From: an uncultured Opitutia bacterium | GTDB taxonomy: Bacteria; Verrucomicrobiota; Verrucomicrobiia; Opitutales; UBA953 | Assembly: GCA_903895475.1 (NCBI GenBank) | Contig: CAITUF010000144.1 | Span: 1-9,300 of the forward strand | Direction of reading: 5' to 3' | Length of the DNA: 9,300 nt | In this document: positions 1-7,665 of the stretch, in pieces | Layout: every line of letters begins with the position of its first letter | How positions within the stretch are numbered: the first letter of the stretch is position 1 | The notes under the pieces: generated by a model | Seen by the model: only the letters and a program-made list of their open reading frames with translations | What the model was told of the DNA's origin: nothing | Database searches by the model: none | Program-made: the position numbers and the translations under genes

Positions 1-1008
1 CGCCGAACGAACGGAGCCGCTACCGAGCTTCTTGAGCGTCTGGCCGACGACCTTTTCGACCCGGACATACTGGTCGGTGGTCACGGCGAAGGTGAGGTTG
101 GACTTACCGTCCTTGCCCAGGTTCTTGATGATCATGTCGACGCTCAAGCCGGCTTCGCCGAGGTCGTCGAAGATGGCGGCGATGGCCTGCGGGTTGTCCG
201 GGAGGTCGGAGACCGTGACGCGGGTCTGCAGGCGGTCGAGGGCGACGCCGGCGATGGCCGCGTCTTCGAGGGTTTTGGCGAGGGCTTTCACGAGGGTACC
301 GGGTTGGTCGTTGAAGGAGGAGCGGACTTCGAAGGGAACGTTGTATTTTTGGGCGAACTCGACGGAGCGCGACTGCATGACCTTGGAGCCACTGGAAGCG
401 AGCTCGAGCATCTCCTCGTAGGAGAGCTCGGGCATCTTACGGGCAGCGAGGACGATGCGAGGGTCGGCGGTGTAGACGCCGTCAACGTCGGTAAAGATCT
501 GGCAGAGGTCGGCCTTAATGGAAGCCGCGACGGCGATGGCGGTGAGGTCGGAGCCCCCGCGACCGAGCGTGGTGACTTGGCCTTTATCGGTGACGCCTTG
601 GAAGCCCGCGACTACGACGACTTTGCCTTCTTCGAGGCGCTCAAGGAGGTCTCCACCCGTGATGCGGGTGATGCGGGCGCGGGTATGAATGTCGTCCGTG
701 AAGATACCAGCCTGGGCACCCGTGCGGGAAACCGCGGGTACGCCGATGGCATGGAGGGCCAAGACGGTCAGCGCTATGGTCTCCTGTTCGCCAACGGCCA
801 TGAGGACATCCATCTCGCGCTCATCCGGCAAGGGCATGAGCGCCTTGGCGCGGCTAATGAGGTCGTTGGTCACGCCGGAACGGGCGGAGACGACGACGAC
901 CAAGCGGTGACCCTTGGACCACTGCTCCTTGATTTTGGCCGCAACGTTTTGGATGCGGTCAACAGTGCCGACGGAGGTTCCGCCGTATTTTTGGACGATA
1001 AGGGCCAT
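1..1008 (-). CDS. lysC: Aspartate kinase, 3' end cut by window edge
   Basis: This enzyme phosphorylates L-aspartate with ATP to give 4-phospho-aspartate, the cytosolic entry step to lysine, threonine and methionine. The first 336 codons are present and the frame is open to position 1, so roughly 70 residues are missing compared with typical ~405-420 aa enzymes. Visible motifs are the N-terminal KYGGTSVG (residues 7-14), the kinase-loop GRGGSDLTA (150-158) and DVDGVYTADPR (174-184). An ACT regulatory domain begins near residue 255, with the characteristic LSVDMIIKN at 288-296, and a second ACT should follow outside the window. No Met lies between residues 212 and 291, so the internal ATG start that makes a separate beta subunit in some bacteria is not evident, although a GTG at Val240 exists. 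The ATG lies 4 bases after the hom stop and has no clear Shine-Dalgarno, suggesting coupled translation. Identification is from motifs seen directly. Confidence 0.96.
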   Translation of the reverse strand, partial: MALIVQKYGGTSVGTVDRIQNVAAKIKEQWSKGHRLVVVVSARSGVTNDLISRAKALMPLPDEREMDVLMAVGEQETIALTVLALHAIGVPAVSRTGAQAGIFTDDIHTRARITRITGGDLLERLEEGKVVVVAGFQGVTDKGQVTTLGRGGSDLTAIAVAASIKADLCQIFTDVDGVYTADPRIVLAARKMPELSYEEMLELASSGSKVMQSRSVEFAQKYNVPFEVRSSFNDQPGTLVKALAKTLEDAAIAGVALDRLQTRVTVSDLPDNPQAIAAIFDDLGEAGLSVDMIIKNLGKDGKSNLTFAVTTDQYVRVEKVVGQTLKKLGSGSVRSA

Positions 1009-1012
1009 CCGT

Positions 1013-2344
1013 TTAGGATTCGGGAGAGAAGATGCGGAGCACGACTGGCTCCTCGAGCACCGTCTTGAGGCGGCGGAGATCTGTCAAGACCTTGGACATC
1101 TTCAATTCGTCGACCGGGTAGGTGGAGAGCGTCACGGTGCCACGGCCTTGGTTGGGGTGCTCGTATTGAATGACGCGGGCAATGGAGACCTTGTGCTTCG
1201 AGAAGATGCGGTAGATGCCTTCGGAGACGCCGGCCTTATCGAGCAGCGAGAGGCGTAGGTAGAAGGGCGAGACAATCTCGGGGAGATCGGCCATGCGGAC
1301 CTTTTTACCCTGGCTTTCGCGGGCGGCTAGGCTGTCAGCCGTGAGACCCGAATTGGTGTTACCGGTGAGGGCGGCGATGGCGTCCACGATGTCGCCGATG
1401 ACGGCGGAAGCAGTGGCGTCGCCGCCAGCCCCGCGGCCGGTCAGCGTTGTCGCACCGACGACGTCACCACGCAAAGTGATGCCGTTATTCACGCCGGTGA
1501 CACGGGCGAGGATGTCGCGATTAGGGACGAGGGCAGGGTAAACACCGACGGTCATCCAGTTGGCTTTAAAGTCGCGGCGGATGACGGCGAGGTGCTTGAG
1601 CGCGAAGCCGAAGCGGCGGGCGAAGTCGATATCGGCCGGACCGATATTACGGATGCCTTCGACGAGCGTGCGGTTGCTCGGCGCCCACTTGCCGTGGGCG
1701 AGCCAGGCGAGGATGGAGGCTTTGTGCCAAGCGTCGATGCCGTCGACGTCGAGCGTCGGGTCAGCTTCGGCGTAACCGAGAACCTGGGCTTCCTTGAGGG
1801 CATCCGCGAACGACAGGCCATCTACGCCCATGCGGGTGAGGATGTGATTACAGGTACCGTTGAGGATGCCGACGATGAGCTCGAAGCGGTTGGCGACGAG
1901 GCCTTCGCGAATGGCCTTGATGATGGGGATTCCGCCGGCGACGCTGGCTTCGAAAAGGAACTGGCCACCATGCTGGCGGACGGCGGCAAAGATTTCCGGA
2001 CCATGCTCGCAGAGCAGGGCCTTGTTAGCGGAGACGACAACCTTGCCGGCACGGAGTGCCCGTAAGGTGAGTTCACGGGCCTTGGTGGTGCCGCCGATGA
2101 GTTCGCAGACCACGTGAACCTTAGGGTCGTCGATGATCTCGTTTGGGTTCTTGGTCAGTTTGCCAGCGGGAATCTTCACCGCGCGCTTCTTCTTGAGGTC
2201 GCGGACGCAGGCCTTGCGGAGGTCGAGTTTCACGCCAAGGCGCGATTCGAGGTCAGCCTGTTTTTCAGAGAGGTGCTTCCAGACGCCTTGGCCGACGGTG
2301 CCGAAGCCAAGGATACCGATACCGATGGTGCGAGGGGCGGACAT
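1013..2344 (-). CDS. hom: Homoserine dehydrogenase with C-terminal ACT domain
   Basis: This enzyme reduces aspartate-4-semialdehyde to homoserine with NAD(P)H, the branch step towards threonine and methionine. The protein is 443 aa, normal for the long single-function form. The N-terminal Rossmann domain shows GFGTVG (13-18). SANKALL (105-111) carries the conserved Lys108. The family signature region around 194-210 (ADPTLDVDGIDAWHKAS) carries the second conserved Lys208. GRGAGGDATASAV (303-315) is the usual glycine-rich segment before the C-terminal part. Residues about 360-436 form an ACT domain (FYLRLSLLDKAGV), expected to sense threonine. It is not fused to a kinase domain; the kinase is the next gene, 4 bases downstream. 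The ATG is 5 bases after the plsY stop and its upstream bases are AT-rich with no Shine-Dalgarno. Nothing suggests truncation or transfer. Confidence 0.97.
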   Translation of the reverse strand: MSAPRTIGIGILGFGTVGQGVWKHLSEKQADLESRLGVKLDLRKACVRDLKKKRAVKIPAGKLTKNPNEIIDDPKVHVVCELIGGTTKARELTLRALRAGKVVVSANKALLCEHGPEIFAAVRQHGGQFLFEASVAGGIPIIKAIREGLVANRFELIVGILNGTCNHILTRMGVDGLSFADALKEAQVLGYAEADPTLDVDGIDAWHKASILAWLAHGKWAPSNRTLVEGIRNIGPADIDFARRFGFALKHLAVIRRDFKANWMTVGVYPALVPNRDILARVTGVNNGITLRGDVVGATTLTGRGAGGDATASAVIGDIVDAIAALTGNTNSGLTADSLAARESQGKKVRMADLPEIVSPFYLRLSLLDKAGVSEGIYRIFSKHKVSIARVIQYEHPNQGRGTVTLSTYPVDELKMSKVLTDLRRLKTVLEEPVVLRIFSPES

Positions 2345-2349
2345 GAAAA

Positions 2350-2988
2350 TTAGGAAGTTTTCTTGGTGAACTTATTCTCTTCGCCGCGGAGCAGACGACC
2401 GATATTGGAACGGTGCGTCCAGACGTTGAAGAGGGCGATGGCGCCCGCGAAGATGAGTTGGGCGGCACCGAACTGGAGCGATGTGAATTTCGGCAAGAGC
2501 CAGCAGGAAAGCGGGAGGGAGAGGCCGAGCGCGAGCGAAGCGACGGAGACGTAGCGGGTGGCGTAGAAGGCGATAGCCCACAGCGCGGCACCGATGACGA
2601 TGGGAATCGGCAGGAGGACGAGCAGGCCGCCAATGGTCGAGGCCACGCCCTTGCCGCCTTTGAAACCCAAGAAGCAAGAGAAGCAGTGGCCCAGGAGCGT
2701 GCCGGCTAAGCCTGCGACGCAAATGACGAAGACGATTTCTTGGTTAGGTTCGGAGGACTTGAGGAACAGGAGGGGGAGGCCGGCACCCGCGAAGCCCTTG
2801 AGCGCGTCGAGGGCGAAGACGAGGTTACCTGGGCCCTTGCCGAGCACGCGCTTGACGTTGGTGGCGCCGGGGTTGCCAGAGCCTTCCTTCAGGATGTCGA
2901 TGCCGTAGCGCTTGGCCACAAGCACAGCGAAGTTGACGGAACCGAGGAGGTATCCGACTAAGGCGCTGATCCCGAGGGCCGCAAACAT
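2350..2988 (-). CDS. plsY: Acyl-phosphate glycerol-3-phosphate acyltransferase, membrane protein
   Basis: PlsY transfers an acyl group from acyl-phosphate to glycerol-3-phosphate, giving lysophosphatidic acid at the inner membrane, the first committed step of phospholipid synthesis. The 212-aa length and hydrophobic profile fit the family, which has several membrane spans with the conserved loops on the cytosolic side. The three family motifs are visible: GSGNPGATNV (36-45), GHCFSCFLGFKGGKGVA (100-116) and a C-terminal THRSNIGRLLRG (191-202). In motif 2 the position that is usually Pro in the relatives I know is Ser104, flanked by Cys102 and Cys105, which is a mild departure. The ATG is 3 bases after the serA stop and hom starts 5 bases after its own stop, so it sits inside an amino-acid operon. 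Its partner PlsX is not in the window. No Shine-Dalgarno is seen. Confidence 0.96.
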   Translation of the reverse strand: MFAALGISALVGYLLGSVNFAVLVAKRYGIDILKEGSGNPGATNVKRVLGKGPGNLVFALDALKGFAGAGLPLLFLKSSEPNQEIVFVICVAGLAGTLLGHCFSCFLGFKGGKGVASTIGGLLVLLPIPIVIGAALWAIAFYATRYVSVASLALGLSLPLSCWLLPKFTSLQFGAAQLIFAGAIALFNVWTHRSNIGRLLRGEENKFTKKTS

Positions 2989-2991
2989 CGC

Positions 2992-4581
2992 TTAGGCGTC
3001 GATCAGCTTAGCGCTGACGATCGCCGGGTTACGGAGAATCTCAGCCAAAGCAGCGGCACCGGGAGCGGTGTCGAGCTGGTAGACCGCGAGCGCGTTTGCG
3101 CCGCCGGTGCGGCTGAGGGCCATGTTCGCGATGTTGACGCGTTCCTTGGAGAGGAGGGTGCCGAGAGCGCCGATGATGCCAGGCTGGTCCTGGTTTTCGA
3201 TGAGGAGTAACTTGCCTTCAGGGACGAACTCGAGCGTGCGTCCGTTGATGGAGACGACGCGGGCAGACTGTGCCTTGCCGAGGACCGTGCCGGCGACGGA
3301 GACGGACTTACCGCCTGCGAGGAGGGCTTCGACGAGGATGAGTTCCTTGTAATCAGCTTCAGCCGAGGAGCGGATGGTCTGCACTTCGACGCCGAGGGCC
3401 TTGAGTTTGCTCGGGGCGTTGACGTCATTGACGCCTTCCACGATGCCGCGGAGGTAACCACGCTGGATGGAGCGGGCAATGGCGTCAGCGCCTTGGTCGG
3501 AGCCCGTTCCAAAGGTGGTTAAGCGGAGCGCTTCGACGCGGCCGGGGGCGGCCAACTGACGGGCGATGGCACCCAGCTTTTCAGCGAGGGCCAGGAAAGG
3601 GCGGATGCTCGAGAGTGTCTGCGAGTCGACCGAGGGCAGGTTAACCGCGTTGGCGGGCGAACCGCCGCTGAGTACCGTGATAGCGGCTTCCGCGACTTCG
3701 ACGCCGACGTTTTCCTGGGCTTCGGCCGTGGAGGCGCCAAGGTGCGGGGAGAGGTGGGCCTTCGGGAAGGCGCGCAAAGGGTGATCCTTGGCCATCGGCT
3801 CATCGACAAACACGTCAAAGCCGCAACCGCCACACTGGCCGGAAGCGAGCGCGGCCACTAGAGCGGCTTCGTCGACGATCCCGCCACGAGCACAGTTCAC
3901 AATCTTCACGCCCTTCTTCATCTTGGCGAACGCCGCAGCGTTGACGATGCCTTCCGTCTGAGGGGTCAGTGGCATGTGGACAGTGATGTACTCGGAAAGC
4001 ACGAACACTTCTTCGAGGGTCGACATCGTCACGCCGAGGGCCTTGGCGCGGGCTTCGGTGAGGTACGGGTCGTAGGCGAGCACCTTCATGCCGAAGGCGT
4101 TGGCGCGCTTGGCGACTTCGGCGCCGATGCGGCCGAGGCCGAGGATGCCGAGGTTCTTGCCGAAGAGTTCGGTGCCGGAGAGGGTCTTGCGGTCCCACTT
4201 GCCTTCGCGCATGGACTGGACGGCTTCAGGAACCGGGCGAGCTAGGGAGAGCAGGTGGGTGAAGGTCAGCTCCGCGGTCGCGATGGTATTACCCGAAGGG
4301 GTGTTCATCACGATGACACCGCGCTCGGTGGCGGCATCGACGTCGATGTTGTCGACACCCACCCCGGCACGGCCGACGCAAACGAGGCGCGGGGCGGCGG
4401 CGAGGACTTCGCGGGTGATCTGGGTCTCGGAACGGACCAAGATGGCGTCCACGTCGGCGACGAGGGCGAGGACCTTTTCAGGGGTCGAGCCATAGGCTTC
4501 GACGACCTCATAACCCGGCTGGGCTTTGAGGAGGGCGACCCCGGTGGCGGAAATTTTGTCGGCGACGAGTACCTTAGGCAT
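2992..4581 (-). CDS. serA: D-3-phosphoglycerate dehydrogenase, long ACT-containing form
   Basis: SerA oxidises 3-phosphoglycerate to 3-phosphohydroxypyruvate with NAD+, the first step of serine synthesis. I take the ATG at 4581 (MPKVLVADKIS), giving 529 aa, close to the ~525 aa of the long type. An in-frame TTG at 4638 would add 19 unfamily-like residues and overlaps a possible -35 box. The order is substrate-binding part (1-100), Rossmann domain with GLGRIG (148-153), catalytic Arg232 (CARGG), Glu261 (DVFVDEP) and His280 (SPHLGAST), then an intervening domain (about 325-445) and a C-terminal ACT domain (about 456-529, with the DQPGIIG motif). An unusual CGGC (250-253) precedes FDVF, where most relatives I know have small residues without cysteine. 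It is the first gene of a tight four-gene run (serA, plsY, hom, lysC). The bases before the ATG contain no Shine-Dalgarno. Confidence 0.96.
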   Translation of the reverse strand: MPKVLVADKISATGVALLKAQPGYEVVEAYGSTPEKVLALVADVDAILVRSETQITREVLAAAPRLVCVGRAGVGVDNIDVDAATERGVIVMNTPSGNTIATAELTFTHLLSLARPVPEAVQSMREGKWDRKTLSGTELFGKNLGILGLGRIGAEVAKRANAFGMKVLAYDPYLTEARAKALGVTMSTLEEVFVLSEYITVHMPLTPQTEGIVNAAAFAKMKKGVKIVNCARGGIVDEAALVAALASGQCGGCGFDVFVDEPMAKDHPLRAFPKAHLSPHLGASTAEAQENVGVEVAEAAITVLSGGSPANAVNLPSVDSQTLSSIRPFLALAEKLGAIARQLAAPGRVEALRLTTFGTGSDQGADAIARSIQRGYLRGIVEGVNDVNAPSKLKALGVEVQTIRSSAEADYKELILVEALLAGGKSVSVAGTVLGKAQSARVVSINGRTLEFVPEGKLLLIENQDQPGIIGALGTLLSKERVNIANMALSRTGGANALAVYQLDTAPGAAALAEILRNPAIVSAKLIDA

Positions 4582-4608
4582 GATGGTGGCTAATAAAGAT
4601 TGGTTTGA

Positions 4609-4638
4609 GTCATAAATGCCCGACCTTGGCAATGGCAA
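4609..4638 (-). promoter_or_regulatory. Possible promoter of the serA operon
   Basis: The 97-base gap between the helicase stop and the serA ATG holds a candidate sigma-70-like pair: TTGCCA (4633-4638) and TATGAC (4609-4614) with an 18-base spacer. It would give a leader of about 20 bases. TTGCCA is repeated in tandem (4627-4632). Matches are 4 of 6 for both boxes and the spacer is slightly long, so this is only a suggestion. The gap, against 3-5 bases between the other genes, is the better reason to expect a promoter here. Confidence 0.3.
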
Positions 4639-4678
4639 GCCACTACCCCGATTGGGCTGTCATAACGGGGGCGCCAGC

Positions 4679-6730
4679 CTAGAGCCGACGGTGGGCATAA
4701 TCCGCCAATTCGTAACAATCCGGGCTCATTTCCTCGAGGAAACGGCAGGGGTCGAGTGGGCGGTAACCCTCGCCTGAAACCGCGAAGCGTGGGGCGAAGA
4801 GGTAGAGTAAGTTTTCGGCCCGGGTGCAGGCGACGTAGAAGAGCCGGCGCTCTTCCTCGACGTCGCCGTCATCGATGGCTCGGGTCAGGGGGAGGAGGCC
4901 GTCCGCGACGCCGAGTAGGAAGACGATGGGGAACTCCAAACCCTTGGACTGGTGAATGGTCGTCAGGCGGAGCATATCCTGGTCCGGCTCAGGTTTTTTA
5001 TCCGAGGATTCGCCATTGAGCAGCACGACTTGCGCGACGAGGTCGGTGAGTTCTTCGAACTTTGCGGCGAACCCAATCAAGCCAGTGAGATCCTGTTCGC
5101 GATCTTTCCAGTCCGGGAAGAGCGTCTTGAGGTGCGAGCCATACCAACCCTCGATGCAAACGCGCGTGGTCTCGGCGGGCGTGCGGGCAACTTTTTCATC
5201 AGAGCGGTCGCGGGCGGCAGTAAAGAGGTCTGCCGCCGGGTTCGTGGGGGCGGGCTTCTGGCGGGCAGCTTCGATGCCCTCGAGCATGTCCTCGAGCGTG
5301 ATAGTCAGGTCGTTGAAATCATCCTTCGCGGATTCCGGTACCTTCTTGAGTACCGCCGAATCGCGGAGTGCCCGGACCATACCACGGCCTTGCGCTGCTT
5401 CGACTTCCTTGGCGGCGCGGGTAATTTTATCGGCGGCGACCGGACCCACCTTAGGCAACAGGCAGAGCAGGCGGGATAGGGCCACCTGGTCTTGTGGGTT
5501 CTGGATGAAGCGCAGGTGCGCGAGCACATCCTTGACGTGAATAAGGTCGAAGAACTTGTGGCCGCTGGTGATGACGAACGGGATGCCCAAGGCGTTGAGT
5601 TCCATCTGGAGCTCGAGCGATTGGTAATGGGCCCGGTAGAGCACGTGGATATCGGCTAGCGGATGGCCTTCGTTGTGCAGCTGGATAATCTTCCGGCCGA
5701 TGAGCTTAGCCTGTTGCGACGTATCACCGATGGTGAAGACCGTTGGGGGCTGGCCGCCGGGGCGCACAGCCTTGAGACGGCGATCGAAGCCTTCGATGCG
5801 TGGCCGGTGGCTGAGGATTTCGTTGGCGAAGGCGAGAATCTCCGGCGTCGAACGGTAGTTTGTGTCGATGGTATGAATCAGCGTGCCGGGATGGCGCGAA
5901 GGGAAGGCGACGATGTTTTCCCAGTCGGCCCCGCGCCACGTGTAGATGCACTGCGCATCGTCGCCGACGGCCATGATTTGGTGGTGCGAACCGAGGAGGT
6001 CGATGATGCGACTCTGCAGGCGGTTAGTGTCCTGGAACTCGTCAATCAGGAGGTACTGGAAGCGGCGGCGGTAGTGTTCCAGCGCGGCGGGGTCGTTCTC
6101 GAGCACGCGTAGCCAGAGGACGAGCAAGTCATCGAAGTCACAGACGTTACGTTCCTTCTTCGCGGCCTCATAAGCATCGCAAAAACCGACCAGCTTTTCG
6201 GGCCCGCCCTTCATCCAGTCCAAACGCTCGCTGATGACCTCAGCCACGGGCCGGAGCGTATTACGGGAGTGGGAGTAGGCATCGAGGATGACCCCCGCCT
6301 TGGGGTTGGTCTTATCTTTGATAAACGCCCCGTCGCTGGCCTTGACGATTTCCGAGAAAAGGTGTTCCGACTCCTTTTGGTCGAGGATGGTGAAGTCGGG
6401 CGAACGGCCTGCGGCCAAAGCGTTGCGGCGCAGGATGCGTTGGCCGATCGAGTGGAAGGTGCCGCCCCAGAACTGCCCACGCGGGATGCCGGTGAGGTCC
6501 TCGACGCGTTCGAGCATTTCCTTGGCCGACTTGTTGGTGAAGGTCAGCAGCAAGATGTCCCAGGGCTTGGCGCCTTGGTGGAGGAGCCACGCCACGCGGT
6601 AGGTCAGCGTGCGCGTCTTGCCAGAACCGGCACCGGCGAGGACGAGGGCCGGGCCCGGCGGCGAGGTTACCGCCGCGTACTGTTCCGCGTTCAGTTCGGC
6701 CCGGAAGTCGACAGGAGGCAGGCCGTCCAC
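4679..6730 (-). CDS. UvrD/PcrA/Rep-type superfamily 1A DNA helicase
   Basis: This is an ATP-dependent 3'-5' DNA helicase of the UvrD/PcrA/Rep group, acting in repair or replication restart. All core motifs are present in order in its 683 aa: Q-motif LNAEQ (13-17), Walker A AGAGSGKT (32-39), motif Ia TFTNKSAKEM (63-72), Walker B/II LIDEFQD (228-234), motif III VGDDAQCIYTWRGA (255-268), motif IV NYRSTPEIL (291-299), motif V TTIHQSKGLEF (590-600) and motif VI RRLFYVACTRAEN (628-640). Residues about 490-580 are a less conserved 2B-type stretch. The protein ends soon after motif VI, lacking the long C-terminal tail of PcrA/UvrD, so I do not assign a specific symbol. The start is GTG at 6730, 3 bases after the lipA stop; the next in-frame Met lies far inside the conserved region. 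There is no Shine-Dalgarno. The motifs make activity likely; the exact pathway is inference. Confidence 0.93.
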   Translation of the reverse strand: MDGLPPVDFRAELNAEQYAAVTSPPGPALVLAGAGSGKTRTLTYRVAWLLHQGAKPWDILLLTFTNKSAKEMLERVEDLTGIPRGQFWGGTFHSIGQRILRRNALAAGRSPDFTILDQKESEHLFSEIVKASDGAFIKDKTNPKAGVILDAYSHSRNTLRPVAEVISERLDWMKGGPEKLVGFCDAYEAAKKERNVCDFDDLLVLWLRVLENDPAALEHYRRRFQYLLIDEFQDTNRLQSRIIDLLGSHHQIMAVGDDAQCIYTWRGADWENIVAFPSRHPGTLIHTIDTNYRSTPEILAFANEILSHRPRIEGFDRRLKAVRPGGQPPTVFTIGDTSQQAKLIGRKIIQLHNEGHPLADIHVLYRAHYQSLELQMELNALGIPFVITSGHKFFDLIHVKDVLAHLRFIQNPQDQVALSRLLCLLPKVGPVAADKITRAAKEVEAAQGRGMVRALRDSAVLKKVPESAKDDFNDLTITLEDMLEGIEAARQKPAPTNPAADLFTAARDRSDEKVARTPAETTRVCIEGWYGSHLKTLFPDWKDREQDLTGLIGFAAKFEELTDLVAQVVLLNGESSDKKPEPDQDMLRLTTIHQSKGLEFPIVFLLGVADGLLPLTRAIDDGDVEEERRLFYVACTRAENLLYLFAPRFAVSGEGYRPLDPCRFLEEMSPDCYELADYAHRRL

Positions 6731-6733
6731 AGG

Positions 6734-7621
6734 TTAGGAGGTCGGTGCGGCGCGACGGGCAAGGAGGTCAAACTTCACGGCTTGTTCGTCGGCTCGGTAG
6801 GACGAGCGAACGAGCGGGCCGGATTCCACATGCTTAACCCCAGCGGCGAGTGCGAAGGTCTTCCATTCCGCAAATTCATCGGGATGAACCCAGCGGTCTA
6901 TGGGGGCGTGTTCCTTGCTCGGCGAAAGGTATTGGCCAATCGTGAGGATGTCCACCTGCGCGGCGGCGATGTCCTTAATCAGCTGGGCGACTTCGTCTTT
7001 TTGTTCGCCGATGCCGAGCATGAGGCCGGTCTTGGTGATGAAGCCGCGGGACTTGGCGTGCTTGAGCACCCAGAAGGAACGTTCATAACGCGCGGTCTTG
7101 CGGACCGGACGTTGAAGACGTTCGACCGTCTCCAAGTTGTGGTTAAGGATGTCGGGCTTCGCGTCGAGCAGGGTGTCGAGGTGTTCCTGTTCGCCGCGGA
7201 AGTCAGCGGGCAGTACCTCGATGGTCGTCGTCGGGCAACGATGGCGGGTGGCGCGCACTGTGGCGGCCCAGACGGAGGCACCGCCGTCCTTTAGGTCGTC
7301 GCGGGCGACCGATGTGATGACGACATGCTTCAGGTTCATCAGCGAGATGGACTCGGCGACGCGGGCGGGTTCGCCGAGGTCGAGTTCGCTGGGGCGGCCA
7401 GATAGCACGGCACAGAAGGTGCAGGAACGGGTGCAGACGTTACCGAGAATCATCACGGTCGCACTGCCGCGGGACCAACATTCACCCATATTAGGGCACT
7501 GGGCGGACTGGCAGACCGTGTGCAGCTTGTGTTCGTCGACGTTCTTACGGGTCTCGAGGTAGTCGGGACCAGTAGGAAGCTTGGCGCGGAGCCAGTCGGG
7601 TTTGCGGGCGGACTCGATCAT
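6734..7621 (-). CDS. lipA: Lipoyl synthase, radical SAM enzyme
   Basis: LipA inserts two sulfur atoms into octanoyl groups bound to lipoyl domains, completing the cofactor of pyruvate and 2-oxoglutarate dehydrogenases and the glycine cleavage system. With the ATG at 7621 the protein has 295 aa. It shows the LipA-specific auxiliary cluster cysteines Cys37, Cys42 and Cys48 (CQSAQCPNMGEC), the radical SAM CxxxCxxC at Cys63, Cys67 and Cys70 (CTRSCTFC), and the C-terminal RSSY (272-275) whose Ser binds the auxiliary cluster. All key residues are intact. An ATG at 7636 would add five residues; I prefer 7621 because a GGTGG lies 8 bases before it and family members begin close to the KPDWLRAKLP segment. 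It follows a strong terminator, so it needs its own promoter, but none is convincing. No lipB is seen. The helicase gene follows after 3 bases. Confidence 0.96.
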   Translation of the reverse strand: MIESARKPDWLRAKLPTGPDYLETRKNVDEHKLHTVCQSAQCPNMGECWSRGSATVMILGNVCTRSCTFCAVLSGRPSELDLGEPARVAESISLMNLKHVVITSVARDDLKDGGASVWAATVRATRHRCPTTTIEVLPADFRGEQEHLDTLLDAKPDILNHNLETVERLQRPVRKTARYERSFWVLKHAKSRGFITKTGLMLGIGEQKDEVAQLIKDIAAAQVDILTIGQYLSPSKEHAPIDRWVHPDEFAEWKTFALAAGVKHVESGPLVRSSYRADEQAVKFDLLARRAAPTS

Positions 7622-7629
7622 CGGAAAGC

Positions 7630-7634
7630 CCACC
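7630..7634 (-). promoter_or_regulatory. Possible ribosome binding site deciding the lipA start
   Basis: GGTGG, read on the minus strand, lies 8 bases before the ATG at 7621. It matches the GGxGG core of a Shine-Dalgarno with one mismatch. The alternative ATG at 7636 overlaps this region and has no comparable motif, so the site favours the 295-residue LipA. The match is short and could be chance. Confidence 0.35.
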
Positions 7635-7665
7635 ATTATCCAAATCGGCCGTTTTTCAACCCTAC

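Noticed and set aside
304..1068. 254-codon open frame on the plus strand opposite lysC and the end of hom
   Set aside because: It lies wholly antisense to real genes whose conserved motifs are intact. Its Gly/Asp-rich composition is what GC-rich codon use produces on the opposite strand, and it has no recognisable domain.
4582..4638. N-terminal extension of SerA from a TTG at 4638
   Set aside because: The 19 added residues do not look like the family, TTG is a rare start, and it overlaps the candidate -35 box. The ATG at 4581 begins the conserved VLVADKIS segment.
6269..7294. 341-codon open frame on the plus strand across the helicase and lipA
   Set aside because: Long, but antisense to two clear enzymes with all motifs, and it crosses the lipA-helicase junction. 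The sequence resembles no family and is compositional.
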